In this document: positions 20,575-29,184 of the stretch, piece after piece
Position numbering within the stretch: the stretch's first letter is position 1
Layout: the number at the start of each line of letters is the position of its first letter
From: a virus
IMG/VR virus record: IMGVR_UViG_3300046311_000124
Coordinates: 1 to 30,984 of that record
DNA: 30,984 nt
Direction: 5' to 3' (one strand)
Translations under genes and position numbers: made by a program
The notes under the pieces: model-generated
What the model was told of the DNA's origin: nothing
The model's database searches: none
Seen by the model: the letters and a program-made list of their open reading frames with translations, nothing else

Positions 20575-21418
20575 TTTTAATAGGGCCCCTATACAGTAAT
20601 GTAAAGGGATAATCTTTCTAATTGCTGGAAACTCCTTAGAGCCTTTAGTACCTATATGGTGACAATCTAAAGGATTGGACAATCAGCAGCTAATACAACT
20701 ACAGATGAATACAATCTATAAAATATCAAATTTAATTAATGGTAAAGTTTATGTTGGTCAAACAATACAAGGACTTCGCCAAAGACAAAAAGAGCATATT
20801 TGTAGATTTAACCGAGGTGAGAGAGATCATCTCCTCTATAAAGCATTTCGTAAGCACGGTCTTGACAATTTCTCATTTGAAGAGATTTGTAGTGTTCTTG
20901 ACGAGCGTGATTTAAACGCCGTTGAGCAAGAGCAAATAGCTTTTTATAATAGCTATGAACGTGGGTACAACATGACAGAGGGTGGTTACTCGGTTTCCCC
21001 AGAGACTCGTGAAAAATTACGTGCAAGTATGCAAGGGCGTAAAATCACATGGTATGACAAGATCAGAGAGTCTAGAGTTAAAAATATCAGTATGGACAGG
21101 ACAATAAAATACCACCTATTAAAACACGGTGAGTCAGAGTTGATTGTACACAATTTAAAACAATTCTGCAAAGACAACAATGTTAATTATAACAGTTTAA
21201 AAACGTCCAAGACTACTGGTAATGCAACTCGGGGATATTTGTTGTTGGAAAGTTCAACGACTAGTTCATTCGAACGTAGGGCCTAAGCAGGCTCGAAATG
21301 GAAGACCTCCTACCTCTCAGTAGGAAGAAGATATAGTCTGTTCTATATAGAGATATATAGCAGTTTTCGTTTGGGCACGGAAACGGAGTAGATTTAGCGA
21401 ATCTATTTGAACATCAAG
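20575..21418 (+). ncRNA. Group I intron in major capsid gene (844 nt)
   Basis: Self-splicing intron. P1: exon GGCCT with guide GGGCC (~20584) and U-G at the splice site after T20574. Core: P (AATTGCTGGAAAC, 20620-20632), Q (AATCAGCAGC, 20681-20690), R (GTTCAACGACTAG, 21252-21264) and S (AAGATATAGTCTG, 21328-21340); P and Q pair as P4 (TTGCTG/CAGCAG). It ends in G21418 and splicing restores the capsid frame. A GIY-YIG ORF lies between Q and R, and its 3' end overlaps R. Confidence 0.88.
20705..21286 (+). CDS. Intron-encoded GIY-YIG homing endonuclease
   Basis: 193 aa. GIY-YIG nuclease domain at the N-terminus: NTIYKISNLINGKVYVGQT (with IYK and YVG in place of GIY/YIG), LRQRQKEH, LLYKAFRKHGLDNFSFEEI and VEQEQIAFYNS. 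A DNA-binding C-terminal part follows (SPETREKLRASMQGR, then LKQFCKDNNVNYNSLKTS, like a nuclease-associated HTH repeat). The frame extends to a TTG at 20675, but the ATG at 20705 begins at the domain. Its last codons overlap the R element of the intron core. Confidence 0.85.
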   Translation: MNTIYKISNLINGKVYVGQTIQGLRQRQKEHICRFNRGERDHLLYKAFRKHGLDNFSFEEICSVLDERDLNAVEQEQIAFYNSYERGYNMTEGGYSVSPETREKLRASMQGRKITWYDKIRESRVKNISMDRTIKYHLLKHGESELIVHNLKQFCKDNNVNYNSLKTSKTTGNATRGYLLLESSTTSSFERRA

Positions 21419-22282
21419 GGAGTCAATAAATTTTGGGGTGCTGCATACGAGGCATGGCCCGTAGAATACACCGCCCTTTTCGATCAATACAAGTCTGACA
21501 AAAACTTCGAAGAAGAAGTTGGTTTCTCTGGTTTTGGTCTGTTTGCAATTAAGCCTGAAGGCGCTACTACTACATATGACTCAGCACGTCAAGGCTACGT
21601 CGCTCGTTATCAACACGACACCTACACCCTTGGCTTCACCATCAGCAAGGAAATGATTGAAGATGACCAATATAGCATCATTGCTTCACGTAAAGCTAAG
21701 GCCTTGGCCGAATCTATGCGCGAAACCAAAGAAGTTGTGCATGCAAACATCATGAATCGTGCTTTTAACAGTGCCTTTGTTGGTGCTGATGGTGTTGAGT
21801 TGCTGTCTACCGTACATCCTTTGTTCTCAGGTGGTACGTTTGCTAACGAATTGCTTGTGTCTGCTGACTTGTCAGAAGCTGCTCTTGAGCAGGCTGCCAT
21901 TGACATTGCCAACTTCACTGATGAGCGTGGCAATCGTAAGAAGTTCATGGCTAAGCGTCTGGTTGTTCCTACTCAACTGATGTTTGAAGCTGAGCGTATC
22001 TTGAAGAGTGATGGCCGTGTTGCTACCGCTAACAACGACCTAAATGCTATGAAAACTCTGGGTATCATTCCTGAGTATAGCGTCAATCACTATCTGACCG
22101 ATCCTGATGCTTTCTTCATCAAGACCAATGCTCCTGATGGCTTGAAGACGTTTGAGCGTGTTGCCGACAGCTTTGATGACACAACCGACTTTGATTCAAC
22201 CAATCTGAAGTACATGGGCCGTATGCGTTTCCGTGCTGGTTGGACTGACCCACGTGGTCTGTTCGGAAGCCCAGGCGCCTAA
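21419..22282 (+). CDS. Major capsid protein, exon 2
   Basis: Main head shell protein, HK97-fold or Mu gpT-like. Exon 2 supplies 287 residues, 302 in all with exon 1. Typical segments: FEEEVGFSGFGLFAIKPEGA, YVARYQHDTYTLGFTISKEM, KEVVHANIMNRAFNS, LEQAAIDIANFTDERGNRKK, VVPTQLMFEAERILKS and FRAGWTDPRGLFGSPGA. G/C at third positions and frequent GCT/GGT codons suit high expression. It follows scaffold and two head-associated genes. Confidence 0.88.
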   Translation, partial: GVNKFWGAAYEAWPVEYTALFDQYKSDKNFEEEVGFSGFGLFAIKPEGATTTYDSARQGYVARYQHDTYTLGFTISKEMIEDDQYSIIASRKAKALAESMRETKEVVHANIMNRAFNSAFVGADGVELLSTVHPLFSGGTFANELLVSADLSEAALEQAAIDIANFTDERGNRKKFMAKRLVVPTQLMFEAERILKSDGRVATANNDLNAMKTLGIIPEYSVNHYLTDPDAFFIKTNAPDGLKTFERVADSFDDTTDFDSTNLKYMGRMRFRAGWTDPRGLFGSPGA

Positions 22283-22318
22283 GTTGTATATTTTTATGTG
22301 TTAGTAGAACATACGGAT

Positions 22319-22336
22319 GGGGTGAGAGGCCCCTTT
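22319..22336 (+). terminator. Weak hairpin after capsid gene
   Basis: GGGG and CCCC (22319-22322 with 22330-22333) around a 7-nt loop, followed by TTTAATTTT. The stem is only 4 bp, so at best a partial terminator or attenuator between capsid and the next structural gene. Confidence 0.3.
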
Positions 22337-22359
22337 AATTTTCTGCTGGAGAGAAAATA

Positions 22360-23088
22360 ATGACTGGTTTAACAAACGTTTTAGCGGCTCCTATTAGCCC
22401 ACAATCTCAATATTCGTACCGCTCAGGTATGGGTTTAGTACCCTCAGCCGAGTTCATGGTTGACTTTGACGACTTCACCCAAACAGGTGCATCTAACGTA
22501 CCTACTGGATGGCAAACTGCCGTTATTGACACAGGCGCTACGTCTACCATACAAACAACTGCAGCTTTAGGTGCTACAGGTGCTTTGCTTCTCTCTGATG
22601 CAACAGCCTCTGAAGGTATTGCAATCCACAAGCCACGTGTTATTCAGCTCACCGCTGGTAAAAGATGTATCATAGAAATGCGTTGCCGCACCGATGACGT
22701 AACTGATAACGCAGTGCAATTTGGCCTTACTGACCTAACTGCTGCAGTAAATCCAGAAGACCTCTGGACAACTGTTGCAGCCAACGTGGTTGCTTTTGGT
22801 ATTCTTGATGGACAGGCTACAACCCGTTTGCTGGTTGACGCTGGTAACAGTGGAACCGCGGTAACTGTTGGTACACGTAGCATGGTTGTCAATACATGGC
22901 ACGTTCTTGCCATTGAGTACACTGGTTCAGCTATTCGTGCCTATGTTGACGGTAAGCTGTCACACACTTGGTCTGGCGTTATTCCTACTGGTGTTGCTCT
23001 TGCTCCATTCTTTGGTGTCTTGAATGGTGACGGTGCTGGTGGCAATGTAAATACCATTGACTACTTCCGTATTATTGTTGAGCGTTAA
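22360..23088 (+). CDS. Structural protein with LamG-like beta-sandwich, 242 aa
   Basis: After a short N-terminal tail (NVLAAPISPQSQYSYRSGMG) the protein looks like a concanavalin A/LamG-type jelly roll. It has DFDDFTQTG, an inner strand GKRCIIEMRCRTDD, WHVLAIEYTGSAIRAYVDGK and a closing FFGVLNGDGAGGN. Such domains bind carbohydrate or sit on virion surfaces. Position right after the capsid suggests a head decoration or fibre base protein. Substrate not shown. Confidence 0.65.
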   Translation: MTGLTNVLAAPISPQSQYSYRSGMGLVPSAEFMVDFDDFTQTGASNVPTGWQTAVIDTGATSTIQTTAALGATGALLLSDATASEGIAIHKPRVIQLTAGKRCIIEMRCRTDDVTDNAVQFGLTDLTAAVNPEDLWTTVAANVVAFGILDGQATTRLLVDAGNSGTAVTVGTRSMVVNTWHVLAIEYTGSAIRAYVDGKLSHTWSGVIPTGVALAPFFGVLNGDGAGGNVNTIDYFRIIVER

Positions 23089-23096
23089 TCAATCTT

Positions 23097-23121
23097 GGGC
23101 TGGTATGGTGCCAGCCCTTTT
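23097..23121 (+). terminator. Rho-independent terminator
   Basis: Perfect 7-bp GC-rich stem GGGCTGG / CCAGCCC (23097-23103 and 23111-23117), 7-nt loop, then TTTT. It begins 8 bases after the stop of the LamG-like gene and ends 15 bases before the next ATG. Likely trims transcription to the distal genes. Confidence 0.75.
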
Positions 23122-23136
23122 CCTTGGAGGAATAAA

Positions 23137-23469
23137 ATGGCTAATGTTCAACTTCAAAGTGGTAAAGTCAGGGACATCTATGCAGGTACTGGTAATGATA
23201 CTGGTTCTTGGCATTTCAAAGATTGCCCCTATTCTGCAATACAAGCCACAGTTACTGGAACTGGTGCTGTAGCCTGTGTAGCAACTATACAAGTTTCAAA
23301 CGATGGTGTAAACGCAGTTGCAACGTCAGCAGGAGTAATAACCTTGTCCGGCACAACTTCATCCAGCGATGGATTTGTTATGTCCGATAGCCCATGGAAA
23401 TACATACGTGCAGTTGTCTCTGGATCTTCTGGTACGATTAGTTCCATTTCAGTGACTGTTGGGGGTTAA
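23137..23469 (+). CDS. Small structural protein, 110 aa
   Basis: Unrecognised all-beta protein, Val/Thr/Ser-rich, starting MANVQLQSGKVRDIYAGTGN, with a C-terminal TISSISVTVGG strand. GGAGG lies before the ATG at 23137. The small Ig-like look and location suggest a head decoration or spike component. Confidence 0.6.
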   Translation: MANVQLQSGKVRDIYAGTGNDTGSWHFKDCPYSAIQATVTGTGAVACVATIQVSNDGVNAVATSAGVITLSGTTSSSDGFVMSDSPWKYIRAVVSGSSGTISSISVTVGG

Positions 23470-23470
23470 C

Positions 23471-24628
23471 ATGGCAATAACAAGAAACACAAGCGTTTCT
23501 GGTGGCGGTGGTGGTTCTGCTACAGTTGGTAAATCACAGCTCTTGTCAGCCATTTCAGCCTACAAGCGTGGTTTGCGCACAAGACCCCCTATTATTCTAG
23601 GCATTGGTGATAGTAACTTCTGCCCGGACGGTCCTGGAGATGGCGCCACTCACTATGTCAATGCCTTTGGTAAAGGCCCAATAGATCGTATTTTAAACAC
23701 AGCTCCTACGTTAGCTGGTTTGCCTCTAAAGAACACAGCCTGGCTTGGTGAAGGTAACATGAGTGTATCAGCATTCTTTGTAGCCGTTAACGTGTTTAAC
23801 CCAAAGCTGTCCTTAGGCTCTGGTTGGAACATGGACAATGCCAGTAGGTTTGGTCTTGGTGGTGGTTGGATGCGTGGGGATGCACCTACTGTTGGTTATT
23901 TGCAATATTCATTTGGTTCAGCTGTTAACAACGTTGAGATTTATATTAGAACGTCGGCAACGGACAGTGCTTCTGTTGGTGTTTACAACAGCTCAAACAC
24001 ACTTATCACCTCGTTCACCTGTGTTGCTGGTGCTCCTGGTGTAACCAAAGTAACGGTAACTGGTACAACGTTCTCTGACGGTATTGTTAAGCTCAAGAAC
24101 AACGGGGCTGCTTTTACACGCATTGCCGGTATGCTTGCTTGGGATTCAACTGTACCGTCGATATTGGTAATGAACGCTGCCTTCTGTGCTGCTAAATGCT
24201 CTGACTTTGCAGCGGTTGTCAATCCTTGGGATGGTATGGGTTTCTACCCTTTCATTGCACCCGATTGCACCATCATTGGCTTGTCAATTAATGACGTCAT
24301 TGCTGCTACAGCTCGTGCAACTTACAACACTGACCTCACCTACATTGCAAACATCTGCAACAACTACGGTGATGTAATTATATCTACAGGTGGTAATGGC
24401 TCTAGTGCCAACTACCTTAACGGAGTTTCAGACGGTATTGCTGCAGAAGCAAAGCTTGTTGCTGCTAAATTTAATGCTCCGTTTGTTGACATGCAAAGAG
24501 AATGGGTAAGCTGGGCGGCTACCAACGCAATTGGCTACGAACTTGATGCTCATCACCGTACAGCTCCAGGCTACACGGATCAAGGCAGGGTTTACGGAGA
24601 GCTTTTGACATCAATCATAGGTAGTTAA
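23471..24628 (+). CDS. SGNH/GDSL-type hydrolase in virion module
   Basis: 385 aa, likely an esterase or deacetylase acting on surface polysaccharide. Conserved blocks: I, LGIGDSNF (nucleophile S48); III, GLSINDV (N274, D275); V, DAHHRTAPGY (D359, H362). A glycine-rich N-terminal linker (SVSGGGGGSATVGKS) and a beta-rich insert between blocks I and III, possibly carbohydrate-binding, are present. A block II Gly is plausible in the GLGGGW region. It lies between head proteins and tail proteins, so it may be a tail- or head-bound enzyme that strips O-acetyl groups during attachment. Substrate is inferred. Confidence 0.72.
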   Translation: MAITRNTSVSGGGGGSATVGKSQLLSAISAYKRGLRTRPPIILGIGDSNFCPDGPGDGATHYVNAFGKGPIDRILNTAPTLAGLPLKNTAWLGEGNMSVSAFFVAVNVFNPKLSLGSGWNMDNASRFGLGGGWMRGDAPTVGYLQYSFGSAVNNVEIYIRTSATDSASVGVYNSSNTLITSFTCVAGAPGVTKVTVTGTTFSDGIVKLKNNGAAFTRIAGMLAWDSTVPSILVMNAAFCAAKCSDFAAVVNPWDGMGFYPFIAPDCTIIGLSINDVIAATARATYNTDLTYIANICNNYGDVIISTGGNGSSANYLNGVSDGIAAEAKLVAAKFNAPFVDMQREWVSWAATNAIGYELDAHHRTAPGYTDQGRVYGELLTSIIGS

Positions 24629-24643
24629 TTGTATGGAGTTACT

Positions 24644-24868
24644 ATGGATATCACAACCGTCTTGTTTATCGTCAATGGACTCACAGGAGTTATTATGTTC
24701 TTTTTAGCTAATACAGTAAATAGTACGCAGGCTAAGTTTAGGGATCTAGAGCAACAACAAAACGAAATCAAGGATCGCGTTCTGTACAAAGACGACTTTC
24801 GTGATTTTAAGTCGGAGCTTTGGGAGCGCTTAGACCAGCTGCTTAAAGTTAGGAGAGATAGTCGATGA
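24644..24868 (+). CDS. Small membrane protein with coiled coil, 74 aa
   Basis: One N-terminal transmembrane helix (TTVLFIVNGLTGVIMFFLAN) followed by a charged heptad coil (FRDLEQQQNEIKDRVLYKDD). This plan is common in small phage membrane proteins of unknown function and in XhlA-type holin helpers. ATG at 24644 has GGAG upstream and fits better than the TTG at 24629. The stop overlaps the next ATG. Confidence 0.6.
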   Translation: MDITTVLFIVNGLTGVIMFFLANTVNSTQAKFRDLEQQQNEIKDRVLYKDDFRDFKSELWERLDQLLKVRRDSR

Positions 24869-25188
24869 GTAAATACCGTGTAGGGACGTGGAGTGTCATC
24901 TGTGATGTCTGTGGCTTCCGTTTCCAAAACACGGAGGTTAAGAAGCGGTGGGATGGCCTTATTGTCTGTAATAAAGACTTTGAAACAAAGCATCCCCAGC
25001 TAACCATTAGAGTGCCTAAAGAGGATACGTCTGTTCCATTCGTTAGAGAGCCCAACGATGTGTTTATTGAGGTATGTACAATCGAGGGTAAAACAAGCAT
25101 TCCTGGGTTTGCTGTTGCTGGCTGCTGGACTGCTGGTTATCTGCCCAGGGCTACCTTTGGTACATACAACTACCGTAATTACATCTAG
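24865..25188 (+). CDS. Zinc-ribbon-like phage protein, 107 aa
   Basis: N-terminal CDVCGF and a later CNKDFETKHPQ segment around a WDGLIVC core, a small zinc-ribbon fold common in phage structural modules next to head-tail connectors. The C-terminal half is not recognised. Role unknown; ATGA overlap with the membrane protein suggests coupling. Confidence 0.6.
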   Translation: MSKYRVGTWSVICDVCGFRFQNTEVKKRWDGLIVCNKDFETKHPQLTIRVPKEDTSVPFVREPNDVFIEVCTIEGKTSIPGFAVAGCWTAGYLPRATFGTYNYRNYI

Positions 25189-25206
25189 ATAAACTAAGGA
25201 CTACCT

Positions 25207-25917
25207 ATGACAACTTCAGGAAGCACTACTTGGGAGTTAACCCGCAATCAACTAATAGCAGCTGCTATCCGTAAGCTGGCTAGGTATGACAAGAATGCCA
25301 CACCAGACGCTGTAGACTACACCAATGGGGCGGAGGCCCTTAACGCAATTATAGCCCAGCTACAGGCCATTGGGATGCCTCTGTGGGCACGTAATGAATA
25401 CACCTTCAGTCTTGTGTCTGGTCAATCTGTGTACAACATTGGGGTAGGGCAGGCTTTAAATACCCCATTTCCTTTAAAGATCTCGCAGGCTGTTTTGGTA
25501 GACTCCACAGGCTCACCAATACCAATTGAAATACAAAGTGTTTACGAATACAATCGTATGTACTCTAGTCAAAGTAGCGGAACTCCTGTACAATTGTACT
25601 ACCAACCAAAGATTAACAAAGGTGAGATTCGTATTTGGCCTACACCTGATGCAACAGCTGCTTCTACCAAGACGGTTAAGCTTGTATATCAGCGTCCTTT
25701 TGAAGACTTTACAGCCTCGGGCGAGACGTTAGACTTTCCAAAGGAGTGGCATCAAACAATCATTTATAAACTAGCTGCGTCTCTTGCTCCTGAGTTCTCA
25801 GTTCCCTTGTCTGACAGGGCAATGCTTATGCAAGAAGCAGCTCAACATGAAGCTACGGCCTTGAGCTTTGGTACAGACGAATCTTCTATTTACTTTGCCC
25901 CTGAGCGGAGGTACTAA
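25207..25917 (+). CDS. Head-to-tail connector / P22 gp4-like adaptor, 236 aa
   Basis: Tail accessory factor closing the portal after packaging. N-terminal helical bundle (TRNQLIAAAIRKLARYDKNA, then ALNAIIAQLQAIGMPLW) followed by a beta-domain with YEYNRMYSSQSSGTPVQLYY, IRIWPTPD and TVKLVYQRPFEDF. This arrangement is that of P22 gp4-like tail accessory proteins. It precedes, by 0-1 bp, the gp10-like gene, the P22 order. AAGGA lies upstream. Confidence 0.72.
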   Translation: MTTSGSTTWELTRNQLIAAAIRKLARYDKNATPDAVDYTNGAEALNAIIAQLQAIGMPLWARNEYTFSLVSGQSVYNIGVGQALNTPFPLKISQAVLVDSTGSPIPIEIQSVYEYNRMYSSQSSGTPVQLYYQPKINKGEIRIWPTPDATAASTKTVKLVYQRPFEDFTASGETLDFPKEWHQTIIYKLAASLAPEFSVPLSDRAMLMQEAAQHEATALSFGTDESSIYFAPERRY

Positions 25918-27377
25918 TGGCTACTAGGAAACCACAAGAAAGCACCTACCAGACAAAGCAAGTGCCTTTGTTCAAGGAGATTAATTCTCGTGGAGTCCAC
26001 GGGAGCAATAAAGATAACAACTATGTTAATGTGTTCCCCAGCTTTCTACAAAACAAAACAACACAAGAAAACTTCATTGACATTATCAAGAGAGCTGGTT
26101 CCTCCACGGTAACGGCTGCCGTAGGCTCTAGTGAAGTTCGTGGCACGTTCAAGTGGGTAGAGCAAACCAAGTACTATGTTTGCATCAACAGGGACATCTA
26201 CATTTACAACTCAACCACAGATGCTCTGATAACCACTCTAACCAACGTCTTTGCTGCTGGTACTTCAGATGTCGGCTTTGATCTTTTCCAGTATGCTGCT
26301 GGTACTCTACGTGTTGTTGCTACTGATGGGACAACCCTAGTTACCATAGATTCAGCCAATGCGGTTGCTGCCAGCTCAGGCTACCCAGTGCATGAGCCTA
26401 CTCCTGTTTACCTAGACGGTTACTTGTTTGTTGTGAAAGCAGGAACAGGAGACATTTACAATAGCAACCTAGACAATCCTTTGTTGGTAACTCCAGGTGA
26501 CTTCATAACGGCTGAGATCTTAGCTGACGAGCTGTACTACCTTACAAGGTTAAACAACTACCTCGTAGCTATGGGCGGAAGCAGCCTCGAGTATTTCTGG
26601 GATGCAGGTGTGGCTACAGGTAGCCCCCTGCAACGTAACGACACGCCGGTTAAGCTTTGTGGCTATCTTGGTGGCTTTGCCCGGCAGGGTAACAAGGTGT
26701 ATTTTGTAGGCAACCAGAACAATGCAGGACCTGAGGTGTTTATGCTTGAGGAAATGAAGATAACTCCTATGGGCCATGAGCCTCTTAGGCAGCACCTAGC
26801 TAGCTTAAATGTTACGTACAAAACAGCCCTTAGAGGTAACATTGTGTCTATGTACGGACGTGAGTTCTACGTCTTGTACACAAGTGCTCAGACTTGGGTT
26901 ATGGAGCTTGAAACTGGTCTTTGGCATAAATGGACGTATGGGGCTTCAACAACTAGCTTTCCTCTACAGCATGCTTTGTCCTTAACAACAAAGTCAACAA
27001 CAAGAACATTGTTCACTTTAGCAGGCGACAGAGCTGTTTACAGGTTCTCTGACACGGTTTATCAAGACAGCGGTGTGAACTTCACATGTACCATAACAAC
27101 ACCTAACGAAGACTTTGGTAGCAACTATGAGAAGGCAATGGGTAGACTCATCCCTATTTGTGACAGGCCATCAGTAGACAGCTTGTTAAACATTAGCTGG
27201 TCAGACGATGATTACCAGACGTTCTCAACAGCTCGTGCAGTTAACATCAACTCGGGTAAGCCCGCCATAGTGCAGCTAGGTGCGTTCAACGACAGGGCTT
27301 TTAAGCTAACCTACACCGACAACCTACCATTCAGAATATCTGCAATAGAGGTTAACATAAACATGGGAGTTTCTTAA
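25917..27377 (+). CDS. Packaged-DNA stabilisation protein, P22 gp10-like tail hub
   Basis: 486 aa. Resembles P22 gp10: a beta-propeller-like body with repeated VNVFPSF, IKRAGSSTV, TKYYVCINRDIYIYN, VATDGTTLV and EYFWDAG strands, and DxxxxxYxxS-type C-terminal strands. It binds the portal/gp4 ring and anchors tailspikes. The start overlaps the adaptor stop. Assignment is from length, strand pattern and neighbours. Confidence 0.75.
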   Translation: MATRKPQESTYQTKQVPLFKEINSRGVHGSNKDNNYVNVFPSFLQNKTTQENFIDIIKRAGSSTVTAAVGSSEVRGTFKWVEQTKYYVCINRDIYIYNSTTDALITTLTNVFAAGTSDVGFDLFQYAAGTLRVVATDGTTLVTIDSANAVAASSGYPVHEPTPVYLDGYLFVVKAGTGDIYNSNLDNPLLVTPGDFITAEILADELYYLTRLNNYLVAMGGSSLEYFWDAGVATGSPLQRNDTPVKLCGYLGGFARQGNKVYFVGNQNNAGPEVFMLEEMKITPMGHEPLRQHLASLNVTYKTALRGNIVSMYGREFYVLYTSAQTWVMELETGLWHKWTYGASTTSFPLQHALSLTTKSTTRTLFTLAGDRAVYRFSDTVYQDSGVNFTCTITTPNEDFGSNYEKAMGRLIPICDRPSVDSLLNISWSDDDYQTFSTARAVNINSGKPAIVQLGAFNDRAFKLTYTDNLPFRISAIEVNINMGVS

Positions 27378-27404
27378 CATGTTTACATTACAAAGGAAAA
27401 CATA

Positions 27405-29174
27405 ATGGCTGATACAACTTTTGTAGACCAACAGACTGTGGTAACAGCCGAATGGCTAAATGATGTTAACGATGCTGTGTATGACGGTAGAGTTTTTAAG
27501 TACATCCCCAGAACCGAGTGGGCAGCGCTTAAGGCTGGAACCTCCACCTATGACTGCACGACAGCAGTACAATCAGCTATTAATGCTTCAATTGCAGATG
27601 GAACCCGCACTGTTTATGTTGAAGGTAAGCTTAATGTTACAGCCCCCTTAACCTACACAGGTAACATTGCTCTGCAAGGTGTTTGTGGAGACAATATATT
27701 CACTAATGACTTTGACAAATACCCAGTACGCATTCGCTGTAATACTGTAACAGGCTACCTGTTTGACCAGCCTGACACAGTTGATGGGTCTGGTGGTTTG
27801 ACTCTTACAAATATCTGTTTTGATGGTAGATCTTCTACGGGTGTGTTTAGTACCACATGGCAGGGAGTAATAAAAGCCTCTACAACTTCAGGTACATCAA
27901 GCTTTTATGCTCGTATGACAAACTGTGCCATCGGCTGCTCAAATACAACTGAGGCAATGCTACAGCTTAGTGGTGAGGTTTTTGCTAGGTTTGAAAACTG
28001 TTTCTTTGTAAACTGGTACTATGGTTATGGTGTTAGAACAGCAGGTAATAACATACTTGGGACCACGATATCATTTGAAAAGTGCTATTTCAATTCTTTA
28101 CGTCAAGTAGGTGAATTCTACGACAACCAAACAGATGTTCAATTTGACAACTGTGTTATTGAGTCATGTAATACCGGTGTGGCGGCTTTAAAAACAAACG
28201 TTGTATTTAATCAGCTCTACTCTGAAAATATGGGTTATGACCCGTCGGGTACGGCAATAGCCACTGGACTCACACCACGCGCTTTCGGTGTCGCAGACGC
28301 CCCAGCAATAGCTGGAAACATGTCTGCAATGTTCTTGTGCCGCTATGGCCAGATGATATTTAATCAGCCTACATTCCTTAACACGACAGGTGGTAGGAAA
28401 TGGTTTGATGGTATTGGCAGGTTCTCCGCTCTAGGCCAAGGTGGCTTGATTGAAATAAACAACCTTAGTTTGGCTGCCGGGACCATCAGTACGTTGCTAA
28501 CTGCAGATGCTGATGCACCCTCAAGTAAAGCTAATTTCGAGTACACGCTTACAGTAAAGAACAGCTCTGCTGTTATTCCAATTGCCGACGTTAGGCTACT
28601 GTCTCGTGGTGTTGTACATGTGCAATACTCAGACGGAAATCTAAGAACTACTGAAGTTGATGGAGGCAACATCACAATACCAAGTGGTACAACCAATGGC
28701 ATTACTGCTATGCCTACCACAATTTACCCAGATAGTGGTGCTTGGCGAATTGGTGACTCCATTATTTTAGCTCAGAGTGTTCTAAAATCTGGATTCCCAA
28801 AGAAATATGCATGTTCCGCTGTAGGGACAACATCTGCTGGGTTTAACATTGTAGAGTATATACCCATATCAAAACAACAATCTGTAGCTGCTGCTGGCAC
28901 CATGACTGTACAAGCAACAATTATGGAAGCCCGTGATTTACACACTTGGGAAGTTCTTGCAAGTACAGGCGCAAACATCAACTCATTCTATCGGGTAACA
29001 ATGCAAGCTTTCAGTGGGGTTGGTCAGTTGTATTCGGAAGGTCTGGTAACAACAAACACCCTTACCTTTACAATGGGCTGGGGTGGGCCTTACACGATAA
29101 CGATAACAAATACAAGTGGTGCTACATTAAACGTCTACGCTCGCCTTGTTTCTGTCACAAGCTGCCACCCATAA
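27405..29174 (+). CDS. Tailspike, beta-helix (pectate-lyase-like) with head-binding N-terminus
   Basis: 589 aa receptor-binding, probably depolymerising, spike. Residues 1-30 carry the phage attachment motif TTFVDQQTVVTAEWLNDVND. A single-stranded right-handed beta-helix follows, starting at DCTTAVQSAINASIADGTRTVYVEGKL with repeating short strands to about residue 310. The C-terminal part is a trimerisation/receptor-binding domain. Catalytic residues cannot be named from this. The host sugar is unknown. Confidence 0.75.
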   Translation: MADTTFVDQQTVVTAEWLNDVNDAVYDGRVFKYIPRTEWAALKAGTSTYDCTTAVQSAINASIADGTRTVYVEGKLNVTAPLTYTGNIALQGVCGDNIFTNDFDKYPVRIRCNTVTGYLFDQPDTVDGSGGLTLTNICFDGRSSTGVFSTTWQGVIKASTTSGTSSFYARMTNCAIGCSNTTEAMLQLSGEVFARFENCFFVNWYYGYGVRTAGNNILGTTISFEKCYFNSLRQVGEFYDNQTDVQFDNCVIESCNTGVAALKTNVVFNQLYSENMGYDPSGTAIATGLTPRAFGVADAPAIAGNMSAMFLCRYGQMIFNQPTFLNTTGGRKWFDGIGRFSALGQGGLIEINNLSLAAGTISTLLTADADAPSSKANFEYTLTVKNSSAVIPIADVRLLSRGVVHVQYSDGNLRTTEVDGGNITIPSGTTNGITAMPTTIYPDSGAWRIGDSIILAQSVLKSGFPKKYACSAVGTTSAGFNIVEYIPISKQQSVAAAGTMTVQATIMEARDLHTWEVLASTGANINSFYRVTMQAFSGVGQLYSEGLVTTNTLTFTMGWGGPYTITITNTSGATLNVYARLVSVTSCHP

Positions 29175-29184
29175 AGGACTTTAC

